This document shows positions 1 to 12,209 of a stretch of 64,000 bases of DNA, in pieces. The stretch is from Populus alba (Eukaryota; Streptophyta; Magnoliopsida; Malpighiales; Salicaceae): assembly GCF_005239225.2 (NCBI RefSeq), contig NC_133302.1, forward strand, positions 12,619,991 to 12,683,990. The letters are read 5' to 3'. Under the pieces are notes generated by a model. The model did no database searches, had not been told where the DNA came from, and worked only from the letters and a program-made list of their open reading frames with translations. Numbering within the stretch: the first letter of the stretch is position 1; each line of letters begins with the position of its first letter. The position numbers and the translations under genes are program-made.

Positions 1-356
1 CAATGTGCCCAGACCACCTGGTAAGGCAATGAAGGCATCAGCATGGCTAAACATGGCGTTCAGTCGATCAGACATTGTGGGGACCTGTAGTTCATCTCCA
101 ATTGTTTTTTCAATGATGTTCCCATTTGCTAAAGCTTTGGGGACAACCCCCAAAACTTGACTGCCTCCTAAAAATACAGCCATTGACACACCTCCCATTA
201 ACCCAAAGCTGCCTCACCCATACACTAAATGAATCTTTCTCTCAGCTAGTATCTAATCAAGATGATTTGCTGATTCTAAAAACTCTTTTTCTTTCCCAGG
301 ACTGATCCACCGAAAACACAAATATTTCTTATGTGATGACTTGAGGAACCTACCAT
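1..356 (-). pseudogene. LOG-type cytokinin-activating phosphoribohydrolase, broken and truncated by window edge
   Basis: Reading leftwards from an ATG at 354-356, the translation starts with the LOG-family motif ICVFGGS. It continues through a VYG-x-GS segment (normally the GGG nucleotide-binding loop) and reaches LPGGLGT at the window edge, matching the PGGxGT motif. LOG enzymes release free cytokinin bases from cytokinin riboside monophosphates in the cytosol. This copy is dead. It has a frameshift between the N-terminal part and the rest (around 270-296), a TAG at 253-255 and a TGA at 214-216, the latter inside the glycine loop. About 118 codons run without an intron. Many LOG genes have introns here, so it is either a retrocopy or from an intron-poor subfamily; I cannot decide which. 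The C-terminal half lies outside the window. Confidence 0.8.
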
Positions 357-607
357 TTCTACACACTTCTATATTTGATGAATGTATGGGTTGAATAGAA
401 ATGAAGGGAAGGAAGAGAAGAATTTATAGATGATAAATTGAAAATGCAATCATACCACCTATATGTAGGCCAGTTGTAGTCTCACGCACACACTCTCTCT
501 CTCTTTATTAATTATTTATTTTGAAAAAGCATGTGTATGTACATGTAGTTGTGATTGTGGCTCACATCTTCCCTTGGTTTTACGTCCAAGAACGGCTTAA
601 ACGCCCT
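357..607. other. Non-coding junction between LOG pseudogene and element A
   Basis: No reading frame is supported. A short (CT)n run lies near 490-506. The left boundary of element A must fall here or just to the right, but no LTR end, TG...CA terminus or target-site duplication can be seen. The 3' LTR of element A is therefore missing rather than hidden. Confidence 0.5.
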
Positions 608-1186
608 CTATGGGTCGGGGATAGGCTTCCCATCCAGTTTTCTTAAAAACTGGCAAACAGGGTCTTTTTTAGTCAGATTCCCAAGACTAAGTCGATCATG
701 TTCTTTATGGAATTGTGGCCATAAATCATGAATTACACGATGCACATCTCCACTAGGATGCGTCTCAAGGGTCAACAAAAGATTATCTAAAGACCCCTTA
801 CTCGGGCCATCCTTAATGAATTGTATCTTATCTTCACGGTTTACAGATACCATTCCTAAAGAACGACATGTTGCATTGCAAGTCCATCTGGCATATCTGT
901 GACAGACTTTCAGTCATTTTGCACGGCATTGCTTTGCAAAAGGGATTGTACCTGTTCCAGGCATGTGTGAAATGAAAGAATTGGAGGACTCACCTGATAA
1001 TCGGACCTTTGCTTCAATTAGCCAACGGATATCTTCAGGAATTCCATGATTCATTAACAACCTCAATCTTGCACACCTAGAACGGTAAATTTTTGTAATT
1101 GCATTTGGAGGCAGAGCGGGAAAATACCTTTTCAACTTTTCAAGAGTGGTGTCCATTTTCAAAAGAGAATTGGAGACGAGATTCAA
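608..1186 (-). pseudogene. Third ORF of element A, downstream of pol; conserved-looking, function unknown
   Basis: Two ORFs (914-1186, then 608-853) lie in one frame. A TGA at 914-916 separates them, and the sequence between is open, so they are one protein of about 190 codons with a single nonsense break. It starts MNLVSNSLLKMD, is basic, and around the break carries clustered Cys and His residues (QCR, VCHR, WTCNATC) that could bind a metal. It lies 167 bp past the pol stop on the same strand, where Athila-type elements carry a third ORF. No env-like signal peptide or membrane segment is visible. I do not recognise the family. Its coherence over 190 codons argues for real former coding. Confidence 0.5.
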
Positions 1187-1353
1187 AGAAGGGAGAAAGA
1201 GCTAAGAATTGTACAAATATATACAAATATCAGTTATTTGGGAAACTGAAAGAACCGACTTAAGTCACAGAGTACCGTTATCTGCCATTTGATTGGGGTG
1301 AGAGAGAGACTAGCAAAATCAAAACAAAACACAAAATAATGTGAGAAAAAGAA

Positions 1354-4300
1354 TCAATCTTTATATACAGGATCACTCAATTCAATAGAGTCATTTTCAA
1401 CTGAAAAATTGTCAAAATAAACTTTTAAACGATGCCCATTTACATTGAAAACATTGCCATTCTTTGGATTCTCAATATCACAGGCCCCATATGGATACAC
1501 ATGTTTCACAATAAAAGGACCGCTCCATCTTGATCTTAGTTTTCCAGGAAATAAATGGAGTCGAGAATTATAGAGCAAGACTTTTTGACCAACATTGAAT
1601 GTTTTTCTCAGTATTTTCTTGTCATGAAACTCTTTGATTCTTGCTTTATGAATTCTTGAATTGTCATATGCATCATTTCTTATTTCCTCAAGCTCATTTA
1701 TTTGCAATTTTCGCAGCTGACTAGCATCATCGAGGTTTGAATTGAAAGCTTTAATAGCCCAATAAGCTTTATGTTCAATTTCCACAGGCAAATGACAAGG
1801 TTTTCCATAGACTAGTCTATAAGGTGACATACCTAATGATGTTTTATAAGCAGTTCGATAAGCCCAAAGTGCATCATTAAGTCATAAAGACCAGTCTTTC
1901 CTATTAGGGTTCACTGTTTTCTCCAAGATTTGTTTGATCTCCCTATTAGCAAGCTCTACTTATCCACTTGTCTGAGGGTGATAAGGGGTGACAACTTTGT
2001 GTGTGATTCCATATTTCTTTATTAAAGACTCAAATGGCTTATTATAGAAATGTGTTCCACCATCGCTTATCATGGCTCGAGGGATTCCAAATCGACTCAA
2101 AATATTATCTTTCAAAAACTTTATCACTGTTTTGTGATCATTGTTTCGACTTTGAATTGCCTCTATCCATTTTGAAATATAATCTACTGCGACTAATATG
2201 TACACGAAACCAAATGATGGAGGAAATGGACCCATGAAATCTATACCCCAACAGTCAAAGATCTCAATGATAAGAATAGGATTTAAAGGCATCATATGAC
2301 GTTTTGAAATAGATCCCAATTTTAACAATTTTCACAAGTCTTGCAGAATGCATGTGAGTCCTTGAACATGGTGGGCCAGTAAAATCCACTTTGTAAGATT
2401 TTGGCAGTTGTCTTTTTCGATGAGAAATGACCCCCACATGCCTCAGAATGACAAAATTTAATAACATTACTTACCTCATTGTCAGGAATGCATCTTCAAA
2501 ATATTTGATCAGGACAATATTTGAACAAATATGGGTCATCCCAATAAAAGTTCTTCACTTCCTTCAAGAACTTTATTTTGTCTTGGGTACTCCAATGAGC
2601 TGGCAATTGTCATGAAACAAGAAAATTAACAATATTAGCGAACTAAGGCATCGTAGAAACGGAAAGTAAAGATTCATCGGGAAAGTAGTCATCGATGGGT
2701 GTGATGTTAGATTTCGAATCTGTTGTCAATCTTGACAAATGATCTACGACAACATTTTCGGTGCCTTTCTTGTCTTTGATTGTGATATCAAATTCTTGAA
2801 GTAACAAAATCCACCGCACCAATCTAGCCTTAGAATCTTTCTTAGAAAGAAGATATTTCAATGCTGCATGATCACTAAAAACAACAATAGGTGAGCCAAC
2901 AAGATAAGACCTGAATTTATCACATGCAAATACTACTGCAAGTAATTCTTTTTCAGTGGTGGTGTAATTCATTTTAGCATTATTTAAAGTTTTACTTGTA
3001 TAGTAAATCACATAAGGTTTCTTATCTTTTCTTTGTCCCAAGACAGCACCCACGACATAATCACTAGCGTCACACATTATTTCAAAAAGTAATGACCAAT
3101 CAAGAGGTTGAATGACAGGAGCAGAAGTAAGCAAGTTTTTAAGTTTAACAAAGGCTTCTTCACAATGTTCAGTCCATTCAAAAATATTATCCTTTGTTAG
3201 AAGGTTACTCAAGGGCTTTGATATTACACTAAAATCTTTGATGAACCTTCTGTAAAAACCAGCATGTCCTAAGAATGATCTAACATCTTTAACAAATTTT
3301 GGTGTTGGTAAGTTGGCAATTAACTCGATTTTAGATTTGTCAACCTCAATTCCTTTTGATGAAACAATATGACCAAGTACAATGCCGTTTGTTACCATAA
3401 AGTGACATTTTTCCCAATTCAGTACAAGATTCTTCTCTTCACACTTGCTCAAAACATTTTCTAAGTTAGTCAAACAATCATCAAATGAATCACCAAAAAC
3501 AGAAAAATCATCCATAAAAATCTCAAGCAAATGTTCAACCATATCACTGAATATGCTAAGCATGCATCTTTGAAACGTGGCTGGTGCATTACATAATCCA
3601 AAAGGCATCCTTCGATATGCAAAAGTACCAAATGGACATGTGAAAGTAGTCTTCTCTTGATCTTCCAATGCAATTTCAATTTGATTGTAACTTGAATAAC
3701 CATCTAGGAAACAATAAAATTCATGACCTGCAACTCTTTCTAGGATTTGGTCCATGAAAGGTAAAGGGAAATGATCTTTTCTAGTCATTGAATTAAGTTT
3801 CCTATAATCAATGCACATGCGCCAACCAGTAACGGTCCTAGTTGGAATTAACTCATTTTTCTCATTCATTATCACAGTGACTCCAGAATTTTTGGGTACA
3901 ACTTGAGTAGGACTTAACCATTTGCTGTCAGAAATAGGATAAATAATTCCATTATCTAGAAGCTTAATGACTTCATTTTTCACTACTTCTTTCATATTAG
4001 GATTAAGCCTTTGTTGCATTTCTCTAGAGGGTTTAGCATTTTCCTCCAAATAAATCCTGTGTGTGCAAATCAAAGGGCTAATTTCTTTTATGTCAGATAT
4101 GGTCCATCCTAATGCATTTTTGTGCATTTTCAGAGTCTGTAATAACTTACCTTCTTGATGTGCATTAAGTTTGGAAGAGATTATTACCGGAAAAGTTTTA
4201 TTTTCTCCCAAAAATGAGTATTTGAGATTAAATGGTAACGACTTCAATTCAGGTTTTGGTGGTTGAACACTTGAAGGTATGGGCTCAATTGATCGTGGTG

Positions 4301-4670
4301 GCAATTCTTCAATTTGTGGTCTCCAATTGCATGCCTTTGATTCTTCCTGAAAGTAGACCATTTGCAAATCATCAGATTCATCAATCTTAGTTTCACTGGA
4401 AGTGGTTTGAAATTGATCATGAACTAATTTTTCAATAAAGTCCACTTCCTGTAAATCATTATCATCTCCAGGTTGCTTGTAAATGTTGAAAATATTCATC
4501 TCCAATGTCATGTTTCCAAATGATAGCTTCATGAGTCCATTCCTACAATTAATCAATGCATTAGAAGTGGCAAGAAATGGACGTCCTAAAATGGTAGGAA
4601 TTGAATTACATGCTTCAATAGGTTGTGTATCCAAGACAACAAAATCTACAGGGTAAATGAATTTATCCAC
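1354..4670 (-). pseudogene. Element A pol: protease C-terminus, reverse transcriptase, RNase H, integrase
   Basis: This continues the gag-protease frame after a TAA. In order: the end of the protease with LGRPF (near 4600); RT with [34 protein letters not shown] and the catalytic MDDFSVFG (near 3500-3530); RNase H with [22 protein letters not shown] and VDHLSRL; integrase with an HHCC zinc region (about 2340-2460), D in GIDFMG, D in ISDGGTHF, and E in VELANRE (near 1950); then the integrase C-terminal domain ending at a TGA at 1354-1356. Breaks: TAG 2643-2645, TGA 2610-2612, TGA 2496-2498, a one-base loss near 2324 just after the last zinc Cys, TAA 1960-1962 and TGA 1882-1884. Most stops look like C-to-T transitions at Gln, Arg or Trp codons. 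Confidence 0.9.
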
Positions 4671-6611
4671 TTATACTAACACATCCTCAACTATTCCTCT
4701 AGGCACTTTTATAGATCTATCAGCAAGTAAAAGAGTTACAGAAGTTGGTTTTAACTCACCTAGATTGAGACTTTGAAAGACTGAATATGGAAGTAAATTC
4801 ACACTAGCTCCAAGATCAAGTAAGGCTTTTTCAATTTTATGTTCTCCAATAAAGCAAGAAATTGTAGGACAACCAGGGTCTTTATATTTCAAAGCATTAT
4901 TGTTCTGAAGAATGGCACTTAGTTGCTCGGCTAAAAAGGCTTTCTTTTTCACATTCAATTTTCTCTTCACAATACACAGATCTTTCAAAAATTTAGCATA
5001 GGAAGGAACCTGTTTAATAGCATCCAACAAAGGTATATTGATCCTTACCTGTTTGAAAGTTTCAAAGATTTCAGAGTTTTGATTGACTTTCCTTTGTTTG
5101 GTCATGGCATGAGGAAATGGGAGTGCTGGCGGGGAATCAGTCTTTTCTTTGCAATGTTCAGGTTCAACCCCTTCCTTACCCTCAGAGATAGACTCATCAT
5201 CTTTCTTACAAGGTTCAAGAATGGGTTTTTCAATAACCTTACCACTACGAAGAGTGATGACTGATTTGACCCGATCCATGTGTTGGCTTCTAGAACTACT
5301 CACATTTGCTTTGTATTGCCCCTTTGGATTTTGTTGTGGTTGAGATGGAAACTTACTTTTCTCTTGGAAACTGAGAGCAGATGTTAACTTTGCAAGAGTA
5401 TCTTTAAAATCTGTCATGCCTTGAGCAAGTTGAGTGTTGATTGCCTCTTGCTTTTCAATGAATACATGCAATGTTTCCTCAAGATTTCTTCTAGGAGGTG
5501 GAGCATAAGGAGGTGCATATCCATGAGAATTTTGGAAATTATGGTGTGCTTGAAACGGTAGCTGTGAAGTTTGTGTATTATTGTTATCACTCTTCCAACT
5601 AAAATTTGGGTGATTTCTCCAACCAGAGTTATACGTTTGTGAGAATGGGTTATAGTTGGGCCTTTGGAAACTGTTTAAAGCATGGGCTTGTTCATGGAGG
5701 CATTCCCTAAAAGAAGGCAAAGTTGGACAATCATTTGTTGAGTGTTCCTTGGTTTCACAGATTTGACACACAATGTCTTGAACAGATTTTAATTGACCAC
5801 TCTTTTTCAATTCAAGTGGTTCGACTTTTCTAGCTAAAGATGCAAACTTGGCTTGGAGGTCATGATCTTCCCTAAGGTTGTGCATACCTGCACTAGATGT
5901 TTGAGTTTTACTTGGTGTCTTATAAGTACCTGTGGTGTCCCAATTTTGAGCATTTTCGGCTAGCAAGTCTAGGTACTCCATTGCTTCATTAGGGTCTTTA
6001 TCTTCAAAAGTTCCATTGCACATCAATTCAACCATTTGTCTATCTCTAGGTGTTAACCCTTTATAAAAATGTGAAACCCATCTCCATGTTTCAAAACCAT
6101 AATGAGGGCAAGTATTAAGCAAATCTCGATACCTATCCCAACATTGGTAAAATGTTTCTCCTGGCTTTTGAGTGAAAGTGATGATTTGTCTTTTGAAAGA
6201 GTTTGTTCTGTGAGACGGGAAAAACTTCTTTAAAAATTGCTGTTGCATTTCATCCCAAGCACGAATAGATCCTGGTCTCAAATTTTGTAGCCATGTTTTA
6301 GCTTTATCTTTTAATGAAAAAGGAAAAAGCTTTAATCGAATGGTGTTCATGCTACAATTTGAGTCATTATAGGTATTACAGACCTCCTCAAATTCCCTTA
6401 AATACAAGTATGGATTTTCTAGGTCTAAGCCATGAAAAGAAGGTAAAAGTTGAATAATGTCTGGCTTAAAATTAAAATAAGATGCATCAGGAGGGAAAAC
6501 TATGCATGAGGGTGCACTTGTTCTTGTGGGATTCATGTGATCTCTAAGTGTTCTCATACGGTTATTCTCATTATTCTTATTATAAAGCGATTGATTATCT
6601 TCTTCGGCCAT
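4671..6611 (-). pseudogene. Element A gag and protease N-terminus
   Basis: The likely start is the Met of MAEEDNQSLYNK at 6609-6611. The open frame extends further up to 6737, but only through a hydrophobic stretch that does not look like gag. The capsid-like region (roughly residues 60-230) contains LLPSFHGLDLENPYLYLREF and LKDKAKTWLQNL, typical of Athila/Tat gag. A CCHC-like segment (CQICETKEHSTNDCP) follows, then a Pro/Gln-rich linker. The protease core is ALLDLGASVNLLP, with DLG in the active-site place, as is usual for this lineage. The frame ends at TAA 4671-4673 and pol continues in the same frame, so the stop is a point nonsense mutation inside the protease and not a programmed junction. 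Confidence 0.85.
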
Positions 6612-6826
6612 ATTTTCTGAAAATGATGAGGATACCCTACAAAGTTGACCACTTAATGTACATGACCAAACTCTCATGCACGTGTAAGAAGAGAATAAAA
6701 GGAAGAAAAGAGAAGAAGAAGAAACAAAAGAAAACAAAAGAAAACAAAAGAAATAAGAGTTAGAAAAAAATTAAAAAGTGAAAAGAGAAAATAAAATAAA
6801 TATTATAATTTATACAAGAATTTACC

Positions 6827-6844
6827 TCCCCGGCAACGGCGCCA
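6827..6844 (-). promoter_or_regulatory. Primer-binding site of element A (tRNA-Asp)
   Basis: The plus strand reads TCCCCGGCAACGGCGCCA, the 3' end of plant tRNA-Asp including CCA. The minus strand therefore carries an 18-base primer site starting TGGCGCCGTTGCC. It lies 6 bases inside the LTR end at 6851 and about 215 bases upstream of the gag start. A tRNA-Asp primer is characteristic of Athila-type elements. Confidence 0.9.
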
Positions 6845-6850
6845 AAAACT

Positions 6851-8385
6851 TGACACGACCAAAAGCTTGATGTCTTCTCCTAAATGCAGGAGTGTCAAAG
6901 TAATAAATAACCCGGCAAGACCGGGGTCGAACCACAAAGAGGTTAATTGTATAAATTATAAATAACAAGACGACAACAACAACAACAATAATAACAACAA
7001 TAACAACAATAACAATAATAGTAATATTAAGAGTAATAATAATAATACTCAGTACATGGCGTTTTTATACCTGAAAATGATCTAAAAGATCGGGTCACAG
7101 GTTTCCAGCCTATATACTGAGTTTATGAAAAGATCAAAGAGATATATTATATAATATAAACAGATTTCTGATGCGAATGAACAAGGCAAGACCAGCAATG
7201 TTAGGATCCTTGATCAAACACAGAGCATACTTAACGTACATATAATACAACAAGAATGTAAATAATAATAATAGTAGTAGTAGTAATAAAGAGAGCTTTG
7301 AGAGGTAAGATTGATGTAAGGATTAAACAATAAAAACAAATGTCAAGGTTAGAGGATCCACTAATGGTACTTCAAACAAGTATAGTATAAACTCTTATTA
7401 CTCAATTATAAACCACGCATAAAGGAGGTTCCAATCAGATTATAATTTGTTAACATGATTACATTAGTTATCTTATTCGAATAATGCTAATACTTGTAAA
7501 TGTTGTCAGGTATTCATGATTATAACTTATGTTAACAACAAATCAAATTCCTTTCATAACTCAGGTGTCGGTTATATCATACAATATGGGCTATGAAAGT
7601 GCCAAGTATTTGTTGTACCAAGTGTTATGCAACATAAATCTAGATTAACCATTTAACAAGCAAAGTATTAAAGGTGAACAAGATAACAAATATAAAACAT
7701 TATAGTATCCAACGTTAAGGTCCATGTTAAGTTTATATTATACTTATTCTTACACCATTAGTGTACCCTTTTCACCTTGACATAATTAACTTAGCTAAAC
7801 ATAATAAAAGAAAGAAACATAAATGAACAAGACAAGAACATAAATGAGAAAGAAGTTAACTAAGTAAAGGAAAGGAAATGAAGTGCATAAACTTGATATT
7901 AATAAAAGCAAAACATAAGCAATACAAAGAGAGAAAGCAAGAGCATGATCTTGATCTGGAAACCAAGATGCCTCAATACATGGTAAGTGCCTCTTTTATA
8001 GACCAAAATTTAGAACTATTCATTTGTTGACTAATTGATGAGTGGGTGGCCACATCTTGACTTGGTAACAACCTTATTGCTAACATCATAATTTGCCCAG
8101 AATCCTCAGGAATGTTCTAGGAAATTGTCTCAGCTTTCCAACAAAAAAAAATGAGGTCATTTGGACTTCTAGAACTCAAGATATGGGTTGAACACTAAAT
8201 AGTGTCTGGGCTGCAGGACAGCTTCGGACTTCTTCGTTGTTCATTCAATTTGGACTTCAAAACGGCCTTTTTAAATCTTGGGCTCCTCATGAAAGTTGTA
8301 GCCCTTTGTCTTACCTTTCCATCCATATAAAATGGAAAATGATGATATAAAACCTTGATAAACATGCACTTTTAAGTACTAATCA
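6851..8385 (-). repeat. 5' LTR of element A
   Basis: Minus-strand sequence from TGATTAGTACTTAAAAG (8385) to GGTCGTGTCA (6851), so TG...CA termini, 1,535 bp. Both ends match the other two family copies at 19999-21901 and 54929-56507. Compared with those it lacks about 270 bp close to its U3 end. The part near the primer site holds a low-complexity stretch of AAC/AAT triplets (about 6965-7050) and a GTAGTAGTA run (about 7270-7285). Confidence 0.85.
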
Positions 8386-9015
8386 ACGATCCAATGGTCG
8401 GATCAACAATTATGCCCTTTCAAGCCAATACTCAAGTATGGCCGACCAGACCTCCTTGTCACCTAGTAGGAGCTCGATAACAACCTCGAGGAAAACAGCC
8501 TCTAAAAACTAGAGTAAACATTTGACCATGATCCAACAGTTGGATTAAAAGTTATGGCCCTTTTAAGCTGATACTTAAGGCTGGTCGACCTGACGTCTTC
8601 GTCACTGAGTAGCAATTTCATACCTTACCCAAGGAAAATAGCCTCTGGAAGCCTCTCTACAAATTTGAGTGCGATCCAATGATCAGATGAAATGTTATGC
8701 CCGTTTTGAGCCGATACTCAAGTATCACCGACCTGACCTCCTCGTCATGAAGTAGCAATTCCATAGCTACCACAAGGAAAACAGCCTTTGGAAACTCGGG
8801 GTAAAATTTCTTGGATCCAACGATCGAATCAAAAGTTATGGCCCTTTTGAGCTGATACTCTAAGCTGGCCGACCAGACGTCCTCGACACTGAGTAGGGAT
8901 TCCATAGCTTTCCTATGGAAAATAACCTTTGAAAACTCCAGTAAAACTTTTAGCGCAATCCAACGGTCGGATCAAAAGTTATGGCGCTTTTGAGCCGATA
9001 CTCAAGGGTGGTTGT
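8386..9015. repeat. Tandem array with 142-bp period, about 4.4 copies
   Basis: Copies start at 8388, 8530, 8673, 8814 and 8957, with intervals of 142, 143, 141 and 143. Each begins GATCCAAyGGTCGGATCAAAAG and runs through a GACCTCCTCGTCACTGAGTAG-like block. The array is cut at 8385 by the outer end of LTR A and at 9016 by the outer end of LTR B, so both flanks are lost. A minus-strand ORF at 8657-8905 repeats a segment of about 47 residues, but only because two neighbouring units happen to be divisible by three. I read it as non-coding. Confidence 0.85.
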
Positions 9016-10634
9016 TGCAATGTCACAGTCAGACAAATTAATTACCCTAGCTTCAAACACAACACACAAGATAGTATAGAGCAAGCAAGGGGTTGATCCC
9101 ACGAGGAAAGTTCAAGTTAGATTTTTATGCTAGATGATATGCAATTTAGGGGGGTTTGGACGTTATCTAAGCTAAACAGAAGAAAACATAAAACTATCAA
9201 ATGAAATTTAATAAAATCATAAAATTATCAAGAGAACAAACCTTGGTCGCAAGCACACATCCATCTACAGAAATTAAAACTGATCATGGAATTGAAACAT
9301 CAATTTATATTCTGAATAGTTATCTCTTCTTAACATTGGTTAGTTATCGAATCCGCCGTATAACTAACCCTAACCATCAAACAACCACAGTGTCCACACT
9401 AGTAATTTAATTCAATGGCAGCCTTAAGAACTAGATAAGTTGATTCATCAAGAAAACATAATTGTCCGCAGTCTATGTTTGATTTGATTTAATGTTCTCC
9501 CTAAGATTAATAACGTAGATCCGCCACAATTATTAAACTCAGTTGCTTCACAAGTTCATATACCACAACTCCGGTTTTGATATAAAACTTAGCAATAGAT
9601 TGTCTACAATAATAACTTAGAGTTCACTCTAGCAATTAAAATGAACAATCATATGAAAAATAAGCATAAGAGAACAAACATATTCATCATATAAACTGAA
9701 AAGAAAAGGTAAAATAAATCTCACAGTTCTTGAAATCCAAAGGTTTCTGTGTCCTTGCAACAAAGAAAACAAGTTTAGCCTTGCATGTTTGTTGAACAAC
9801 TAATCAAAAAGATGGTGAAATGCATGATTTTGGTTTTCTTAGAGGAAGGGGGCATTTTTCTCCTCTTGGCTTTTTGCCCCCCTTCTCTTCTCTCATTCTT
9901 TTTATATCCTATGAAACCCTAGTCTCTATTTTACAAAATAATCCCCCCTTAAGTAGACTGTTTACATTTAAGTACTTCTATAACTATTTTCATAAAAAGA
10001 AAGAAATAGCCTTGCATGAAATCTTCAAGCTTTGACTTAGAGGAGCTAAATTGCTGAAATAAAAACTTGGATATCGGTTTAGATGCTTCGAAACGTAATG
10101 TGGACTCATTTCTTCATGAAACCTGTTTGCTGGTAGAATTCAGTTGTCATCTTTGAAAAATCATATCTCCCTCATATGACATCTTTTTTGGTTGAAATTT
10201 GGAGCATTTATAGACCTTTGAGGCAAGAATCCAAAAAAATTGAGTTTGCATTAATTGGACTTCTAGAGCTCCAGATATTGAAGTCGGAATGGCCGAAGGT
10301 CAACACTAGTAGATTGCAAGATTTTTATAAAGGCTACAATTTCCATGTTGTTCCTTATTTTATTTTCTTGGCTTAGATGTCCAGAAGGGTATGGATGTTA
10401 GATTTTTAATGCCACTAGAATCACTTCATTTCAACCTCTAGAGCTCACGCTCTGCACAAAACATTGACTGAAGGTCAAATATGTCAATTACCTCCAATTT
10501 ACTCCTTTTTGTATCTTTCATCCAAAAGTGCCTTCAAAACATAAAATAAAGAATATCAAGGCATTATATATATAAAACATAGGCAAAACACTAATTAAAT
10601 ATGGGTGAAATTATCGAATAATATGGTTGCATCA
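9016..10634 (-). repeat. 3' LTR of element B (probable)
   Basis: The minus strand begins TGATGCAACC at 10634 directly after a purine-rich tract, and ends near 9016 with ...GTGACATTGCA. The left part contains GGGGTTGATCCCACGAGG (about 9091-9108), a U5-style sequence common in gypsy LTRs. Length is about 1.62 kb. The exact left end is uncertain by a few bases because only one LTR of this family is present. Confidence 0.6.
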
Positions 10635-10649
10635 AATAGCCCCACACTT
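10635..10649 (-). promoter_or_regulatory. Polypurine tract of element B
   Basis: The minus strand reads AAGTGTGGGGCTATT immediately before the LTR start TGATGC. A second very similar tract, AAGTGTGGGGGTATTGGG, lies at about 11843-11860, so an inner PPT or a decayed duplication is possible. Confidence 0.55.
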
Positions 10650-12209
10650 AGCTCTTGCCCGTCCTCGAGAAAGGATAGGTAAAATCAAATTGAAGTTAAA
10701 TTAAATCAAATCACAATGACTAATCCCCTAATCTCCCATCAATATCCAAGAATATATGCATTATAAACAAGAATACAATCAAGAAGGATAAAGAGTATAA
10801 ATTTTCATGAATTTATTTACATGCAAACTTCAAAACTCAATTAATAATTAGGATTTAAATGAAATCTATGTCATGCCAAAGTGATAGGTCCTCTCATTGA
10901 TATACACTCCAACACTCACGTGTTTAGGGTTTGTATGTTTAAATCTCTCAAATTCAATCAATGAATATGTTCTACCATAAGCTTGCCCTTCAATATCATC
11001 TCCATTACTAACATATTACAAGTAATGCATGAATCAAAAGGTCTTATTTTCCGGTTATAATGGGACTAAGGTTAAGGTGAGGTAAGAGAGAGTAAAAGAA
11101 AATGTTTAAACCAAAGAAAGTAGAGCATTCTGAAAAAGGATATTTCAAACAAAATATTCCACCAAAGCACATAAATTTTTCATCTTTAATCACCAATGCT
11201 TGACTTCTTTTAATTTCAAGCTCTTTCAACATAAAATCTTAAGAACATAAAGGAACACTTTTTTCTTCTTTTTTTTTTTTGTTTTTCACCTTTGGCAACT
11301 TTGCCCTTCTTTTCATCAAGCATCACTTCTTATTTCTTTTAACATAATTTCCAACCATAATTCCATGAGATATCACAAGTATATGCTCTACTAATCCTTG
11401 GCCAGGGGAAATCCTTGGCCAGGGGAAAAGGAAACATATAAAAAGTTAAGGCTTATACATGGATAAAGCAAAGAAAAGATAAACAAGCTCAAAAGGAGCT
11501 CACTAAGGATAATATACTTTAGGTTGGCTTTTTGGCTCAAGTGGTTAAAATTCCTAATGCCTTTATCATCTTCATGTATATATGTAATGCAAATGTAATC
11601 TCAACAAGATATGAAGTAAGTTCTAGAGATACATATCATTGAAAGAATACACAATCAAAGAATATAATGTTGAAGGCTCAAAAGCTTGCATTGGTATAAC
11701 ACTATAAAGTCAACATGACATATTCTCAAAGTCAATCTCTAAACCAATTAAACCTTAAAACTTGCATGCACACTCCTTCATTTGTTTTTTTTTTTTTTTT
11801 TGGAACAACAAAGAAAATCAAAATAAGAAAACCAACATTCTCCCAATACCCCCACACTTAAAACACAACATTGTCCTCAATGTTGAAATAAAAGAAAATG
11901 AATATAAGAGAATGATAAAAATAAAGTAAAATGCAAAAAATAAAAGATAAGGAAAAGGAAAGCAAATCTGATTTTTTTTTTGTTGGGTTGCCTACCAGTA
12001 AGCGATTTTGTTCTATGTCATTGGCTCGATATGTTGTATGCTCATTCTTTATAGATTGGTTCAGCTAACTCCACAGAAGCGGTGAGTTCCTACCATCCAA
12101 CCTTCATAGAAAGGTTGCAAGCGATGGTCATTGACCTTTTGTTGGTTTATAAACTTGTAATTTCAACTGTACCATAAGGAAAAACATTAGAAACAACAAA
12201 GGATCCAAT
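10650..12209 (-). other. Element B non-coding 3' internal region
   Basis: There is no supportable gene. The stretch is AT-rich with T-runs at about 11267-11281 and 11785-11801, and a perfect 18-bp tandem repeat of GGCCAGGGGAAATCCTTGGCC type near 11400-11428. It separates the integrase remnant from the LTR, as expected for the long 3' untranslated part of Athila/Tat elements. Confidence 0.6.

Larger units (their letters stand above)
600..8385 (-). mobile_element. Element A: Athila-like Ty3/Gypsy retrotransposon lacking its 3' LTR
   Basis: Read leftwards, the order is LTR (8385-6851), tRNA-Asp primer site (6844-6827), gag, protease, RT, RNase H, integrase and a third ORF. The Asp primer, the gag sequence style and the extra ORF after pol fit the Athila branch of Ty3/Gypsy. 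The 3' LTR is absent and the left end of the element is not definable. Several nonsense codons and one frameshift make it non-autonomous. The 5 bases outside the LTR are ACGAT (8386-8390), but no partner duplication exists on the left. Confidence 0.8.

Noticed and set aside
4671..4673. Programmed stop or readthrough between gag and pol of element A
   Set aside because: The TAA sits inside the protease domain and the same element has many other stops; a point mutation explains it.
6827..6844. tRNA-Asp 3' end
   Set aside because: Only the last 18 bases are present, next to an LTR; it is a primer-binding site, as are the tRNA-Met 3' ends at 22886, 35501 and 37924.
8657..8905. 82-codon minus-strand ORF with internal 47-residue repeat
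   Set aside because: It translates two units of the 142-bp array that happen to be in phase; neighbouring units break the frame.
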